This document shows, piece after piece, positions 37,034 through 50,407 of a stretch of DNA of 64,000 nt. The notes under the pieces are model-generated. The model was not told the DNA's origin. It made no database searches and worked only from the letters and a program-made list of their open reading frames with translations. The stretch is from positions 1 through 64,000 of the forward strand of contig NZ_LDPO01000001.1 in assembly GCF_001021505.1 (NCBI RefSeq), given 5' to 3'. The stretch comes from Mycolicibacter heraklionensis (GTDB lineage: Bacteria > Actinomycetota > Actinomycetes > Mycobacteriales > Mycobacteriaceae). Every line of letters begins with the position of its first letter. Positions within the stretch are counted from its first letter, which is position 1. A program made the translations under genes and the position numbers.

Positions 37034-38136
37034 CCCAGCCGGGCGGCCGCCGCCGCGATCCGCTCGTCGGTGGCGGTGAGCGCCACCCGCACGTACTGGG
37101 CGCCCGCCGGCCCGTAGAACTCGCCCGGCGCCACCAGGATGCCGCGCTGCGCCAGCCACTCGACACTGTTCCGGCACCCCTCACCGCGGGTGGCCCACAA
37201 GTAGAGCCCACCCTGGGACAACTCCACGGTGAACCCGGCCGCCTGCATCGCCGGCAGTAGCGTCGCGCGGCGGCGGGCGTAGCGGTCACGCTGTTCGTGC
37301 TCGTGCTCATCGTCGTCGAAGGCGGCCACCATGGCTGCCTGAATCGGGGTGGGCACCATCATCCCGGCGTGTTTGCGTACCGCGAGCAGTTCGGCCACCA
37401 CCGCGGCGTCCCCGGCGACGAAACCGGCCCGGTAGCCCGCCAGCGACGAGGTCTTCGACAGCGAGTGCACCGCCAGCAGGCCACGGTGGTCGCCGTCGCA
37501 CACCGCCGGGTGCAGCACCGACCGTGGCTCGGCCTCCCAGCCCAGCCCCAGGTAGCACTCATCGGAGACCACCAGCACGTCGTGCTCGCGGGCCCAGCCG
37601 ACGACGGCGCGCAGCTCGTCGGCGGTCTTGATCGCCCCAGTCGGGTTGCTCGGCGAATTCAGGTACACCAGGGCCGGCGGCGGACCGTCGAGTAGGTGCG
37701 GGGCGTCGCTGCGCACCCAGCGGGCCCCAGCCAGCCGGGCGCCGACCTCGTAGGTCGGATAGGCCAGTTCGGGGACCACGACCACGTCCTGCTCGCCGAG
37801 GCCGAGCAGGCTCGGCAGCCAGGCGATGAGTTCCTTGGTGCCGATGACGGGCAGAATCGCCGACTCTGCCAGGCCGGTGATCCCATAGCGCCGTTCCAGG
37901 GCGGCCACCGCCGAGGCGCGCAGCGCCGGAGTACCGGCGGTGGCGGGATAACCCGGCGCGGACGACGCTGCCGCCAGCGCCTCGCGGATGATCGGGGCGA
38001 CGGGGTCGACCGGGGTGCCGACCGATAGGTCCACGATGCCGTCGGGGTGCGCCTTGGCCAGCGCCGTCGCCTCGGCCAGGGTGTCCCACGGAAACGTCGG
38101 CAGTGCGGCCGATCTGCCGCCGCGCACGGGACTCAC
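37030..38136 (-). CDS. dapC: N-succinyldiaminopimelate aminotransferase DapC
   Basis: DapC transfers an amino group to N-succinyl-2-amino-6-ketopimelate in the DAP/lysine pathway that also includes dapD and dapE in this window. The 368-residue class I aminotransferase shows the PLP-binding HSLSKTSSLAGYR, the NSPSNPTG loop, DECYLGLGW and C-terminal YVRVALTA. Rv1178 (362 aa) is similar. GTG 38136 begins SPVRGGRSAALPTFPWDTL, the conserved start; an upstream extension to 38238 is unlikely. In M. tuberculosis ferredoxin fdxC lies next, but here the gap to padR has only 143 bp. Confidence 0.9.
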   Translation of the reverse strand: MSPVRGGRSAALPTFPWDTLAEATALAKAHPDGIVDLSVGTPVDPVAPIIREALAAASSAPGYPATAGTPALRASAVAALERRYGITGLAESAILPVIGTKELIAWLPSLLGLGEQDVVVVPELAYPTYEVGARLAGARWVRSDAPHLLDGPPPALVYLNSPSNPTGAIKTADELRAVVGWAREHDVLVVSDECYLGLGWEAEPRSVLHPAVCDGDHRGLLAVHSLSKTSSLAGYRAGFVAGDAAVVAELLAVRKHAGMMVPTPIQAAMVAAFDDDEHEHEQRDRYARRRATLLPAMQAAGFTVELSQGGLYLWATRGEGCRNSVEWLAQRGILVAPGEFYGPAGAQYVRVALTATDERIAAAAARLG

Positions 38137-38233
38137 GAGGCTGCGGGGACACGGGGCGGATTCATCGGTCCTGATAGTAGAGGCCGCTGCGGCGTCGCGA
38201 CCACCACGGTACGGACTATGCACCCAGTTGCTG

Positions 38234-38272
38234 TGCAACTAGTTGCATAGGTGGCTCACGCCTGCCTATGCT
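38234..38272 (+). promoter_or_regulatory. padR promoter with perfect 14-bp operator palindrome
   Basis: TGCAACTAGTTGCA (38234-38247) is a perfect palindrome and overlaps the -35 TTGCAT (38243-38248). An 18-bp spacer leads to TATGCT (38267-38272), which ends 7 nt before GTG 38280. PadR regulators bind ATGT/ATGCAAC-type dyads, so this is a good autoregulatory site. Confidence 0.72.
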
Positions 38273-38279
38273 TCCCCGC

Positions 38280-40881
<2,602 letters not shown>

Positions 40882-41217
40882 CGAGCGTCACTGCGGGCGC
40901 GATCGATGAGCCCTTAGCATACGTCCTTGCGCAGCAAGGGAATAGGCCGAATGACGCGCAGAGACGAGTTCGTATCTCGATGCGTATAAATCTAATTCTG
41001 CTGTCCACCAGCATAATCAGCTTCCCCTAGGCTGATCTGAACGGCCGGTCGATTTGACGCCGTAACGCCTTGGCAGATTTCTCTACATCCGAGCCCTGCG
41101 CATTTCTTTCATGGTGATGCATTGGGTGGACACGGTTTTCGGCATCCGGTTTCCTTAGCACAACTTGAGGCGTTCTCAGGTTGGTTTGCGGTTTTGCAGC
41201 TCGGAGGGAGCGGTGTC
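40882..41217. other. Gene-free gap upstream of the PGRS pair
   Basis: No coding region is supported in these 336 bp. They are markedly richer in A and T than their surroundings. Two things are visible: a short dyad ATCAGC/GCTGAT (41016-41021 and 41031-41036) and a TATAAA (40985-40990). A GGAGGGAG ribosome site (41203-41210) stands 7 nt before ATG 41218, so the region is likely a promoter and 5'-UTR for the large PGRS genes. Confidence 0.5.
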
Positions 41218-44200
41218 ATGGCGCGTCGGCAGGGCGTGAAGGGTAGTCCCAGCGTTGGGTGGGTTGGTGCGCGTGGGAGTGCCCGGCGCGGGTGCGCTGC
41301 GGCGGGTGTGGGCGCGTTTTTGGCCTTAGGGTCGGCGGTAGCGCCGCCAGCCCAAGCAGATGAACTGGACTGGTTGTCCGATCTGTTCGATCCGACCCTG
41401 TGGGCGGCGTCGGGGTGGGACTCAACACCTTGGTGGGACAGCCTGGATCTGGCATGGAATGACCCGTTGGCGGGGGCGGCCTTCGGCAGTTCCCTGACCG
41501 ATTTCGATCAGTGGCTGGTCGAGACCGTTAACGGAGTGGGCCAATCGGTGTTGGCCGATCCGTTTGTCTCGCAGATCGTCTCGGTCGTCAATGACCCGTT
41601 CGTGTACCTGTTCGGCCGCGAACTGCTCGGCAACGGCATCGATGGCTTCACCGGAACCAACGACTCATTGTTCGGCAGCTCAGGGATCTTCGGAGATCTC
41701 GGTGACGGCGGCTTCCTGTTCGGCAATGGCGGTGCCGGAGCAGCCGGCGCCGATGGTGGCGACGCCGGCTGGATCGGCAACGGCGGCGCAGGCGGGTTCG
41801 GCCTGGACAGCACCGATGCCGCGGTAGCCGGCGGGATCGGCGGAAACGGCGGCGCAGGCGGCTGGCTGCTGGGCAACGGCGGCATCGGAGGCGCCGGCGG
41901 GGCCGGATTCAACGGTGTCGACGGCGCCGGCAGTGCCGGAGGCGCCGGCGGCGACGGCGGTGCCAGCGGATTCTTGTTCGGTGCCGGCGGCACCGGCGGT
42001 GCTGGCGGCGCCGGCGGGCGCGGCGCTGACGGCATCGCACCAGTCCTCGACGGGCGAGCCACCGACGGTGCTGACGGCGGGCTACTGCCTGCCCTCAACG
42101 CCGCGGGCCTGGCCGGTGGCAACGGCAGCGACGGCGCGCTCAGCGCCACCGGCGCCCAGGCCGGTGGCCACGGCGGCTCGGGCCAGGACAGCCTGAGCGA
42201 CGACGGTGTCACCAATGCCGTCGGCGGAGCCGGCGGATCCGGCGGCAACGGAGCAACGGGGGCAGCCGGGGGCAACGGCGCTGATGGCGGTTCAGCTCAG
42301 GCGCACAGCACTGCAACCGCCATTGGCGGCAACGGTGGCAACGGCGGCAACGGCGGCAACGGCGTATCCGGCTTCGCCGGGGGCGCCGGCGGTGATGGTG
42401 GTGCCGGCGGCCGCTCCGGCCTGTTCGGTGCCGCCGGAATCGGCGGTATCGGTGGCGCCGGCGGGGCCGGCGGCGTAGGTACCGCTGGCGGCGACGGCGG
42501 AACCGGTGGCGCCGGCGGCCTGGCCGCAGGAACCACACCCGACAACACCACCGTCGACAGCACCGTGACCGCCACCGGCGGCAACGGCGGCACCGGCGGA
42601 AACGGCGGCGTCGGGGGTGCCGGCGGCAATGGTGGTGCCGGCGGTAACGGTGGCGCCGGCGGCAAGACCGGAATTTTCGGACTGCGCCCCTCAGCCGCTG
42701 ACGGAGACGGCGGCGCAGGCGGCGCAGGCGGCAACAGTGGCACCGGCGGAAACGCCGGCAACGGCGGAGCCGCCGGCGAGGCAACCACCCAGGGCGGCAA
42801 CGGCGGCGCAGGCGGCGCAGGCGGTGACGCCGGAGCGATCGGCCTCGGCGGCCAAGGCGGCCACGGCGCCACCGCAGGTACCAACGGCACCGACGGCCTC
42901 TACGGCGCAACCAACACCATCAGCGGCAACGGCGGCAACGGCGGCGCAGGCGGCACCGGCTACCTGAACACCCTCAACCCAGCCCAATCCGGCAATGGCG
43001 GCACAGGCGGCAACGGCGGCGCCGGCGGCGCAGGCGGAAACATCGGCAACGGCGGCAACGGCGGTACCGGCGGCCACGCCGCAAGCGGAGCCAACGGCAT
43101 CGATGGCGTCGATTTCGGTGAGTCCGGTACCAGCGGCGGTAACGGTGGTGCCGGTGGTGCCGGTGGCCACGGCGGTGACGGTGGCGCGCTGGCCGGTAAC
43201 GCCGGAAACGGTGGAGACGGCGGCAACGGCGCGACCGGCGGCAACGGCGGCAACGGCCGAGACGGCGCCGCCGGGGTAATCGGGGTCGACGACGGTGCCG
43301 GTCGCGACGGCGGCAACGGCGGAGTTGGTGGCAACGGCGGCGCAGGCGGCGCCGGCGGCAACGCCGGCAGCGCCTCCCACGGCGCCCAAGGAACCAACGG
43401 CGACGGCGGAAACGGCGCCAACGCCGGCAATGCCGGCAACGCCGGCAACGGCGGTATAGGCGCCGATGGCGGCACCACCCACGTCGACGGTGGCCGCGGC
43501 GGCAACGGCGGTGACCGCGGGACCGCAGGCGTTGGTGGCACCGGCGGCACGGCAGGCATTGGCGGCACCGGCGGCACGGCAGGCACCGGGGGCGCCGACG
43601 GCACGCAGGCCACTGGCGGCAACGGCGGCAACGGCGGAAACGGCCTCGATGCCACCGCACCTGGGACCGATGGCGGCGCCGGCGGCGCCGGCGGCAATGC
43701 CGGAATCATCGGCAATGGCGGAAACGGCGGCACCGGCGGCAACGGCGCCCTCGGCGCCAACGGCACCAACCCCACCGCCAACCAAACCAGCACCGCCGCA
43801 AACGGGACTAGCCAATCAGGCAGCAGTTCCAGCGGCAACGGCGCAAACGGCGGCAACGGCGGCAACGGCAGCGCCGTGGGCCAGGGCGGCGGCACCGGCG
43901 GCAACGGCCAGGGCGCCTTCATCAACAGCGGCAACGGTGGTAGCACCAACGGCGGCAACGGCGGCAACGGCGGCAACGGCGGCGATCTCGCCAATGGTGG
44001 CAATGGTGGCAACGGCGGCGTCGCCTACGGCAGAAACTCAGGAATCGTCACCGCCAACGGCGGCGATGGGGGGCAAGGCGGCCACGGCGGTGACGGCGGC
44101 GCCGGAGGTAACGGCGGGACCGGCGGCGGCGTCGGCACCACGTCGGGGATCGCCAACCGCGGCTTCGGTGGCACCGGCGGTGACGGCGGTGACGGCGGCG

Positions 44201-44796
44201 CCGGGGCCAACGGCGGAAACGGCGGCGCCGGCGGCGCGATCGGCACCAGCGTCGAGAACCCCGGTTTCAGCGTCGCTGGTAACGGCGGCAACGGTGGCAC
44301 CGGCGGCACCGGCGCGGCCGGACAGGGCGGCGGCTCCGGAGGGGTCGGCGGCGCCGGCGGCAGCGGCGGCACCATCAGCGGCAACGGTGGCGCCGGCGGC
44401 GCGGGGGGCACCGGCGGCACCGGCGGCACCGGCGATGTCGGTGGCAACGGCGGGGCCGGCGGAACCGGTGGCGCCGCCCAGATTTCCGGCAGCACTAGTG
44501 GCAATGGCGGCAACGGCGGTACCGCGGGAACCGGCGGAGCGGGCGGTACGGGCGGAGCGGGCGGCAACGGCGGAGCGGGCGGCAAAGCCCTCGGTGCGGG
44601 CGACGACGGCGACGCTGGCAACGGTGGCACCGGCGGCACCGGCGGGACCGGCGGGGCAGGCGGCACCGGCGGCGCGGCGGGCGCAGCCGGCACGGCGGTC
44701 GCGGGCGGCATCGTCGGCAGCAGCGGAACGACTGGTACCAGCGGCAGCCAAGGCGCCGCTGGTGACAACGGCGCCGACGGCCAGCCCGGGAGCTGA
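41218..44796 (+). CDS. Giant secreted PGRS protein without PE domain (copy 1)
   Basis: The 1192-residue protein begins MARRQGVKG with a long signal region ending PAQA-D (about residue 48). A non-repetitive Trp-rich part follows ([41 protein letters not shown]) to residue 132. Next comes [18 protein letters not shown] (from about 132), a GRPLI-like linker, then about 1,000 residues of GGNGG/GGAGG repeats to the end. No PE or PPE domain and no C-terminal folded domain are seen. It is a near-twin of the next gene. GGAGGGAG precedes ATG 41218; a longer ORF from 41122 has an unrelated start. A surface or secreted role is inferred. Confidence 0.85.
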   Translation: MARRQGVKGSPSVGWVGARGSARRGCAAAGVGAFLALGSAVAPPAQADELDWLSDLFDPTLWAASGWDSTPWWDSLDLAWNDPLAGAAFGSSLTDFDQWLVETVNGVGQSVLADPFVSQIVSVVNDPFVYLFGRELLGNGIDGFTGTNDSLFGSSGIFGDLGDGGFLFGNGGAGAAGADGGDAGWIGNGGAGGFGLDSTDAAVAGGIGGNGGAGGWLLGNGGIGGAGGAGFNGVDGAGSAGGAGGDGGASGFLFGAGGTGGAGGAGGRGADGIAPVLDGRATDGADGGLLPALNAAGLAGGNGSDGALSATGAQAGGHGGSGQDSLSDDGVTNAVGGAGGSGGNGATGAAGGNGADGGSAQAHSTATAIGGNGGNGGNGGNGVSGFAGGAGGDGGAGGRSGLFGAAGIGGIGGAGGAGGVGTAGGDGGTGGAGGLAAGTTPDNTTVDSTVTATGGNGGTGGNGGVGGAGGNGGAGGNGGAGGKTGIFGLRPSAADGDGGAGGAGGNSGTGGNAGNGGAAGEATTQGGNGGAGGAGGDAGAIGLGGQGGHGATAGTNGTDGLYGATNTISGNGGNGGAGGTGYLNTLNPAQSGNGGTGGNGGAGGAGGNIGNGGNGGTGGHAASGANGIDGVDFGESGTSGGNGGAGGAGGHGGDGGALAGNAGNGGDGGNGATGGNGGNGRDGAAGVIGVDDGAGRDGGNGGVGGNGGAGGAGGNAGSASHGAQGTNGDGGNGANAGNAGNAGNGGIGADGGTTHVDGGRGGNGGDRGTAGVGGTGGTAGIGGTGGTAGTGGADGTQATGGNGGNGGNGLDATAPGTDGGAGGAGGNAGIIGNGGNGGTGGNGALGANGTNPTANQTSTAANGTSQSGSSSSGNGANGGNGGNGSAVGQGGGTGGNGQGAFINSGNGGSTNGGNGGNGGNGGDLANGGNGGNGGVAYGRNSGIVTANGGDGGQGGHGGDGGAGGNGGTGGGVGTTSGIANRGFGGTGGDGGDGGAGANGGNGGAGGAIGTSVENPGFSVAGNGGNGGTGGTGAAGQGGGSGGVGGAGGSGGTISGNGGAGGAGGTGGTGGTGDVGGNGGAGGTGGAAQISGSTSGNGGNGGTAGTGGAGGTGGAGGNGGAGGKALGAGDDGDAGNGGTGGTGGTGGAGGTGGAAGAAGTAVAGGIVGSSGTTGTSGSQGAAGDNGADGQPGS

Positions 44797-44813
44797 CTCC
44801 GTAGGCCGGCGAG

Positions 44814-44845
44814 AAGCCCTGCATGCCCCGGCATGCAGGGCTTTT
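44814..44845 (+). terminator. Intrinsic terminator between the two PGRS genes
   Basis: AAGCCCTGCATGCC (44814-44827) and GGCATGCAGGGCTT (44830-44843) are perfect 14-bp inverse copies with a CC spacer, followed by a short T-run (44842-44845). Such strong hairpins with T-tails are uncommon in mycobacteria. It lies 17 bp after the first PGRS stop and 41 bp before the next start. Confidence 0.8.
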
Positions 44846-44886
44846 CACCGGAGTTGTCTTAGTGGATCGTGAAGGGAGCAGTTGTT

Positions 44887-47775
44887 ATGGCGCGTAGGCA
44901 GGGCGTGAAGGGCGGCCCCGGTGGTAGCCGGGTTCGTGCGGGTGTTGGGGCGTTTTTGGCGTTGGGGGTGGTGGGGGCGCCGTCGGCTCAGGCCGATGGT
45001 TTGGACTGGTGGGCTGATTTGTTCGATCCGTCTGGGTGGGAGTCACCGCAGTGGGATTCGGCGAACTGGTGGGACGGACTGGATTTCAGCTGGGCTGAGG
45101 CGTCTGCGGGACCGGCCCTAGGTGAGGTGGTGACCGGATTCGATCAGTGGCTTGTCGGTGCAGTTCACGACGCAGGCCAGTCCGCGTTGACTGATCCTTT
45201 TGTCGGACAGCTCATTACCAGTATCAATGAGCCATTTGTGTATCTGTTCGGCCGCGTCCTCGTCGGCGACGGCATTGACGGCTTCACCGGAACCAACGGC
45301 TCCGTATTCGGCAGCTCAGGAGCATTCGGGGACCTCGGCGACGGCGGGTTCCTATTCGGTGACGGCGGCACCGGAGCGGCCGGCGCCGACGGCGGCAACG
45401 CCGGATGGATCGGCAACGGCGGCGACGGCGGCGCCGGCCTGGACAGCACCGATGTCGACGTCGCCGGCGGCAACGGCGGCAACGGCGGGCACGGCGGCTG
45501 GCTTTTGGGTGACGGCGGGGCCGGCGGCGCCGGCGGCGCGGGCTTCAACGGAATCGACGGAATCGGCGGCAACGGCGGCAACGGCGGCAACGGCGGCGCC
45601 GCCGGCTACCTATTCGGCGACGGCGGCATCGGCGGAGCCGGCGGAGCCGGGGGGCGCGGCGCCGACGGGATCGCCGCCATCCTCGGCGGGCGAGCCACCG
45701 ACGGCACCGACCGCGGCATCCAACCCGCCCTCAACGCCGCCGGCCAAAGCGGAGGCAACGGCACCAACGGCGCACTCAGCGACACCGGCGCCCAAGGCGG
45801 CGGCAACGGCGGCACCGGTCAAGACAGCCTCAGCGACGACGCCCTCACCAACGCAGTCGGCGGCAACGGCGGCACTGGTGGCACCGGGGCGACCGGCGCC
45901 GACGGCGGCAACGGCGCCGACGGAGGATCGGCCCACGCCATCACCGGCGCCACCGCCACCGGAGGCAACGGCGGCAACGGCGCCACCGGAGGCAACGGCG
46001 TAGCCGGATTCGCCGGCGGCACCGGCGGCGACGGCGGCGCAGGCGGCCGCTCCGCGGTGTTCGGCGCCGCCGGCATCGGTGGTATCGGCGGCGCCGGCGG
46101 AAACGGCGGCGCAGGCACCGCCGCAGGCAACGGCGGCAACGCCGGAAACGGCGGAAACGCCACCGGAACCACCGCCGACCACACCACCATCGACAACACC
46201 GTGACCGCCACCGGCGGAAACGGTGGCGACGGCGGCGCAGGAGGAACCGGCGGCGCCGGCGGAAACGGCGGCGCAGGAGGTAACGGCGGCGCAGGAGGCA
46301 AAACCGGCATCTTCGGCTTCCGCCCGCCCGCCTCCGACGGCAACGGCGGCGCAGGAGGCAACGGCGGCGACAGCGGCACCGGCGGAAATGGCGGAAATGC
46401 CGGCAACGCCGGCGACGGAGCCAGCCACGGCGGCCAAGGCGGCAACGGCGGCGCAGGCGGCGACGCCGGAACCATCGGCCAAGGCGGCCAAGGCGGCCAC
46501 GGCGCCACCACCGGCACCCGCGGCACCGACGGCCGCTACGGCGGATCCGACGACGCCCTCAGCGGCAACGGCGGAAACGGAGGCAACGGCGGCAACGGCT
46601 ACCTCACCCCCGACAACACCACCAGCGGAACCGGAGGCAACGCCGGCAACGGCGGCGCCGGCGGCAACATCGGCAACGGCGGCAACGGAGGCACCGGCGG
46701 CAACGGCTCAGCAGGCACCAACGGAGTCAATCCCGCCTTCAACCAGACCGGCACCGCGCCACGAGGGACCAACGGCAAATTAAACGGAGCGCCCGACGGT
46801 AGCGGAGATGGCTCCAGCGGCACAGCCGGTGCCAATGGCAGCACCGTCGGCCAACGCGGCGGCGACGGCGGCAACGGCGGAGCCGGAGAAATGACCCAGT
46901 TCTGGCCTGGAACCATCAACGGCGGCAACGGCGGTGACGGCGGTAACGGCGCCGACCACGCCAACGGCGGCAACGGTGGGCGCGGCGGCGACGCCCTCGC
47001 CGACACCGTTAACTATGGCAGCACTGCCCACGGCGGGGATGGCGGAGACGGCGGCAACGGCGGCGCGGGCGGCAACGGCGGCACCGGAGGCAACGGCGGT
47101 GATCAGGGCAGCGATTTCGGTACCGGCGGTGACGGCGGTGACGGCGGCAACGGCGGCGCCGGCGCCAACGGCGGCAACGGCGGTAGGGGCGGGTACGCCC
47201 TGACACTGGGTTATCCCTCCAGCGATATCGGTAACACCGGCGGCTACGGCGGAGACGGCGGCACGGGCGGAGACGGCGCCGCCGGAACGGCCGGAGGGGC
47301 GGGCGGATCCGGAGGGACCGGTGGAGCCGGCGGTGTGATCCGCGGCGACGGCGGCATCGGTGGAGCCGGCGGAAACGGCGCCGCAGGTGGAAACGGCGAC
47401 AGCGGCGGAAACGGCGGCAACGGCGGCAACGGCGGTGACGGGAGGGGGATTTGCGGCTGCACCATCAGCGGCAACGGCGGCGACGGTGGGAACGGCGGAG
47501 CCGGTGGGGACGGCGGCGCCGGCGGCGCAGGCGGCGCCGGCGGCGCAGGCGGCACCGCCCTCGGCGCCGGCAACGATGGCGCGCACGGTGAAGGCGGCAC
47601 AGGCGGCGTAGGGGGAACCGGCGGAACCGGCGGAAACGGCGGAGCCAGAGGCGCTGCGGGTGAAATCCCCTCGGGCGGCTATAAGGGCAGCGTCGGGAAC
47701 CTAGGCCGCAACGGTGCCGACGGCAAGACCGGCGCCTCCGGCTCTAACGGACAGTCGGGTTCGCCAACCGCCTGA
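44887..47775 (+). CDS. Giant secreted PGRS protein without PE domain (copy 2)
   Basis: The 962-residue twin of the preceding protein begins [13 protein letters not shown] with a signal sequence ending SAQA-D (about residue 36). The helical/Trp-rich part follows ([42 protein letters not shown]), then [18 protein letters not shown] (from about 121) and about 810 residues of Gly-rich repeats. AAGGGAG (44873-44879) precedes ATG 44887. A strong terminator separates it from copy 1, so it probably has its own promoter. It converges on fbiC with 12 bp between stops. Confidence 0.85.
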   Translation: MARRQGVKGGPGGSRVRAGVGAFLALGVVGAPSAQADGLDWWADLFDPSGWESPQWDSANWWDGLDFSWAEASAGPALGEVVTGFDQWLVGAVHDAGQSALTDPFVGQLITSINEPFVYLFGRVLVGDGIDGFTGTNGSVFGSSGAFGDLGDGGFLFGDGGTGAAGADGGNAGWIGNGGDGGAGLDSTDVDVAGGNGGNGGHGGWLLGDGGAGGAGGAGFNGIDGIGGNGGNGGNGGAAGYLFGDGGIGGAGGAGGRGADGIAAILGGRATDGTDRGIQPALNAAGQSGGNGTNGALSDTGAQGGGNGGTGQDSLSDDALTNAVGGNGGTGGTGATGADGGNGADGGSAHAITGATATGGNGGNGATGGNGVAGFAGGTGGDGGAGGRSAVFGAAGIGGIGGAGGNGGAGTAAGNGGNAGNGGNATGTTADHTTIDNTVTATGGNGGDGGAGGTGGAGGNGGAGGNGGAGGKTGIFGFRPPASDGNGGAGGNGGDSGTGGNGGNAGNAGDGASHGGQGGNGGAGGDAGTIGQGGQGGHGATTGTRGTDGRYGGSDDALSGNGGNGGNGGNGYLTPDNTTSGTGGNAGNGGAGGNIGNGGNGGTGGNGSAGTNGVNPAFNQTGTAPRGTNGKLNGAPDGSGDGSSGTAGANGSTVGQRGGDGGNGGAGEMTQFWPGTINGGNGGDGGNGADHANGGNGGRGGDALADTVNYGSTAHGGDGGDGGNGGAGGNGGTGGNGGDQGSDFGTGGDGGDGGNGGAGANGGNGGRGGYALTLGYPSSDIGNTGGYGGDGGTGGDGAAGTAGGAGGSGGTGGAGGVIRGDGGIGGAGGNGAAGGNGDSGGNGGNGGNGGDGRGICGCTISGNGGDGGNGGAGGDGGAGGAGGAGGAGGTALGAGNDGAHGEGGTGGVGGTGGTGGNGGARGAAGEIPSGGYKGSVGNLGRNGADGKTGASGSNGQSGSPTA

Positions 47776-47787
47776 TCTCAGCGGAGG

Positions 47788-50301
47788 CTAGGCCGGCAGC
47801 GGCGCGTAGTCGGTGGTGCGCTGCCGAGCCGGGCGGCCGATACCCTCGGCGATCGCCGTCAGCTCCGCGATGGTCTTGGCCGAACCGTGCTCGGAGCCGG
47901 CCATCCGGGAGATGGTCTCCTCCATCAGGGTGCCGCCCAGGTCGTTGGCTCCGCCATTGAGCATCACCTGGGTGCGCTCCACCCCCAACTTGACCCAGCT
48001 GGTCTGGATGTTGGGGATCCGACCGTGCAGCATGATCCGCGCCAACGCGTGCACCGCGCGGTTGTCGCGATGACTCGGGCCGGGCCGCGCCCCGCCGGCC
48101 AGGTACAGCGGCGAACTCTGATGCACGAACGGCAGCGGCACGAACTCGGTGAAACCACCTGTGCGGTCCTGGATATCGCGCAGCACCCGCATGTGCCCGA
48201 CCCAGTGCCGCGGGGAGTCGATGTGGCCGTACATCATGGTCGAGCTGGACCGCAGTCCCACCTCGTGCGCGGTGCTGACCACCTCCACCCACATCGACGT
48301 CGGCAGCTTGCCTTTGGTCAGCACCCAGCGGATCTCGTCGTCGAGGATCTCCGCGGCGGTGCCCGGAATGCTGCCCAGGCCCGCCTCGCGCAGGCTGATC
48401 AGCCATTCCCGAATGCTCAAGCCGCTCTTGGACACTCCGTTGGTGATCTCCATCGGCGAGAACGCGTGCACGTGCATCGAGGGCACCCGCGCCTTGACCG
48501 CGCGGACCAGATCGGCGTAACCGGTGACCGGCAACTCCGGGTCGATGCCGCCCTGCATGCAGACCTCGGTGGCGCCCGCCAGGTGCGCCTCGTAGGCGCG
48601 TTCGCCGACCTCGGCGTTCGACAGCGAAAAGGCGTCGGCGTCCCCCTTGCGCTGGGCGAACGCACAGAACCGGCAACCGACGTAGCAGATGTTGGTGAAG
48701 TTGATGTTGCGGTTGACCACGTAGGTCACATCGTCGCCGACGGCGTCGCGGCGCAGCGAGTCTGCCAGTGCGGCAACGGCATCCATGGCCGGGCCGTCGG
48801 CGGTGGCCAATGCCAGGTACTCGGCGTCGGTGCAGCCGGCCGGGTCGCGCTCGGCGGAGCGCAGCGCCGCCAGCACATCGGTGTCGACGCGTTCCGGCGC
48901 ACGGGCGGCCAGGTCGTGGATCTGTTCGCGAATCGACTCCCAGTCCCCGAACGCACTGCCCAGATCACTGCGCGTCTCGGTGACTCGGCCGTCGACGTCG
49001 ATCGCGGTGTGCAGGTCCACCCGGCCGGCGGACTGCACGTCGTCGGGCTCCTGCCAGGCCAGCCCGACCGGATTGATGTCGCGGGCCCAGCCGGTGTCCG
49101 GGTCGGCCAGCGCAGCGACGTGCGGGCGCACTCGCGGATCGATCCACGCCGCGCCGGCCAGCACGTAGTCGGGCTGGGCGGTAAGCCGCTGCACCAGGTC
49201 GTAGCCGGCCCGTTCGGTGATCGCGGCCAGGTCGTCCAGCGCGGGCCAGGGCCGCTCCGGATTGACGTGGTCGGGGGTCAGTGGTGACACCCCACCCCAG
49301 TCGTCGACCCCGGCGCCGATCAGCGCCAGGCATTCGTCGGCCGACACCAGGTTGGGCGGCGCCTGCACCCGCATCTTGGGGCCCAGCACCAGCCGGGTCG
49401 CCGCTACGGTGGCCAGGAAATCCTCGAAACCCGCGTCCGGCACCGCCGCCATCGCGGTGTGCTCCTTGGCCCGGAAGTTCTGCACGATGACTTCCTGGAT
49501 GTGCCCGAACTCCTTGTGCACCTTGCGGATCGCATGCAGGGTGTCGGCCCGTTCGTCCAGCGTCTCGCCGATGCCGACCAACAGACCCGTGGTGAACGGG
49601 ATCGAGAGTCGGCCCGCGTCGGCCAGCGTGCGCAGACGCACCACCGGGTCCTTGTCCGGGCTGCCGTAGTGCGCCAGGCCTTTCGTCTCGAACAGCCGCC
49701 GGGAGGTGGTCTCGAGCATCATGCCCATCGACGGCGCCACCGGCTTGAGCCGCGACATCTCCGACCAGCTCATCACCCCGGGGTTGAGGTGCGGCAGCAG
49801 CCCGGTCTCCTCCAGCACCCGGATGGCCATCGCCCGCACGTAGGCCAGGGTGCTGTCATAACCGCGCTCGTCGAGCCACTGTCTCGCCTCGGGCCAGCGG
49901 TCCTCGGGCCGGTCCCCCAGGGTGAACAGCGCCTCTTTACAACCCAACTCGGCACCGCGGCGGGCGATGTCGAGGATCTCGTCGGGCCCCAGGTACATCT
50001 GCTTGCCCTGGGCTCGCAGCACGCCGGGCACGGTGACGAAGGTGCAGTAGTGGCAGGTGTCCCGGCACAGGTGCGTGACCGGGATGAACACCTTGCGCGA
50101 GTAGCTCACCGGCAGCCGTCCGCCCGGCCCGCGCCGGCCACCGGACACCAATCCGGCGTCTCGGACCCGAGCGGCGCTGGCACACAGGTCGGCCAGGTCA
50201 CTGCCACGCGCGGTCATGGCGATCGCGGTTTCCTCGACATTGAGGAGCACGCCGTCGCGGGCCCGTCGCAGGACGCGGCGCAGGGCCGACGAGTTCGTCA
50301 T
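47788..50301 (-). CDS. fbiC: FO synthase FbiC (fused CofG/CofH radical SAM)
   Basis: FbiC makes 7,8-didemethyl-8-hydroxy-5-deazariboflavin, the core of coenzyme F420. The 837-residue protein has two radical-SAM halves, with CxxxCxxC motifs in [10 protein letters not shown] (N-terminal, CofG-like) and [10 protein letters not shown] (C-terminal, CofH-like). Rv1173 has 856 residues and matches along its length. The start is ATG 50301, set by the 4-bp overlap with an upstream 13-codon ORF; ATG 50334 is also in frame and gives 11 more residues. F420 is needed for the deazaflavin-dependent nitroreductases of mycobacteria. Confidence 0.94.
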   Translation of the reverse strand: MTNSSALRRVLRRARDGVLLNVEETAIAMTARGSDLADLCASAARVRDAGLVSGGRRGPGGRLPVSYSRKVFIPVTHLCRDTCHYCTFVTVPGVLRAQGKQMYLGPDEILDIARRGAELGCKEALFTLGDRPEDRWPEARQWLDERGYDSTLAYVRAMAIRVLEETGLLPHLNPGVMSWSEMSRLKPVAPSMGMMLETTSRRLFETKGLAHYGSPDKDPVVRLRTLADAGRLSIPFTTGLLVGIGETLDERADTLHAIRKVHKEFGHIQEVIVQNFRAKEHTAMAAVPDAGFEDFLATVAATRLVLGPKMRVQAPPNLVSADECLALIGAGVDDWGGVSPLTPDHVNPERPWPALDDLAAITERAGYDLVQRLTAQPDYVLAGAAWIDPRVRPHVAALADPDTGWARDINPVGLAWQEPDDVQSAGRVDLHTAIDVDGRVTETRSDLGSAFGDWESIREQIHDLAARAPERVDTDVLAALRSAERDPAGCTDAEYLALATADGPAMDAVAALADSLRRDAVGDDVTYVVNRNINFTNICYVGCRFCAFAQRKGDADAFSLSNAEVGERAYEAHLAGATEVCMQGGIDPELPVTGYADLVRAVKARVPSMHVHAFSPMEITNGVSKSGLSIREWLISLREAGLGSIPGTAAEILDDEIRWVLTKGKLPTSMWVEVVSTAHEVGLRSSSTMMYGHIDSPRHWVGHMRVLRDIQDRTGGFTEFVPLPFVHQSSPLYLAGGARPGPSHRDNRAVHALARIMLHGRIPNIQTSWVKLGVERTQVMLNGGANDLGGTLMEETISRMAGSEHGSAKTIAELTAIAEGIGRPARQRTTDYAPLPA

Positions 50302-50339
50302 CCGCGCGCCACCCGCATCCGGAATCTCGCGCATGCCAT
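50298..50339 (-). CDS. Leaderless 13-codon upstream ORF coupled to fbiC
   Basis: ATG 50339 begins 7 nt after a TACTGT box, so the mRNA would start on it. The frame reads [13 protein letters not shown] and its TGA stop overlaps the fbiC ATG as ATGA (50301-50298). Translation of fbiC would therefore depend on ribosomes finishing this peptide. It has one Cys and five Arg. Leaderless coupled short ORFs acting as attenuators are known in mycobacteria (poly-Cys types); here the sensed signal is unknown. Purely sequence based. Confidence 0.5.
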   Translation of the reverse strand: MACARFRMRVARG

Positions 50340-50346
50340 AAGCGCC

Positions 50347-50352
50347 ACAGTA
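50347..50352 (-). promoter_or_regulatory. -10 box (TACTGT) of the fbiC uORF transcript
   Basis: On the minus strand TACTGT ends 7 nt before ATG 50339. The -35 region has no clear match. Confidence 0.45.
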
Positions 50353-50407
50353 GCCGCCGCGCGAACCGGGCCGGCGAGCGCACACCGCGGCCCACGGTCC
50401 GCCGGCG

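Larger units (their letters stand above)
41218..47775 (+). repeat. Tandem duplication of PGRS genes
   Basis: The genes at 41218 and 44887 share the same signal start, linker domain, GRPLI-like motif and order of divergent blocks within the repeats (for example [30 protein letters not shown] and KTGIFG). One arose by duplication of the other, followed by expansion, contraction and drift of the glycine repeats. They lie head to tail with 90 bp between them. Confidence 0.8.

Noticed and set aside
41700..47700. CRISPR-like regular repeats
   Set aside because: The regularity comes from GGNGG codons in protein-coding DNA; repeats are short, imperfect and lack spacers of uniform length.
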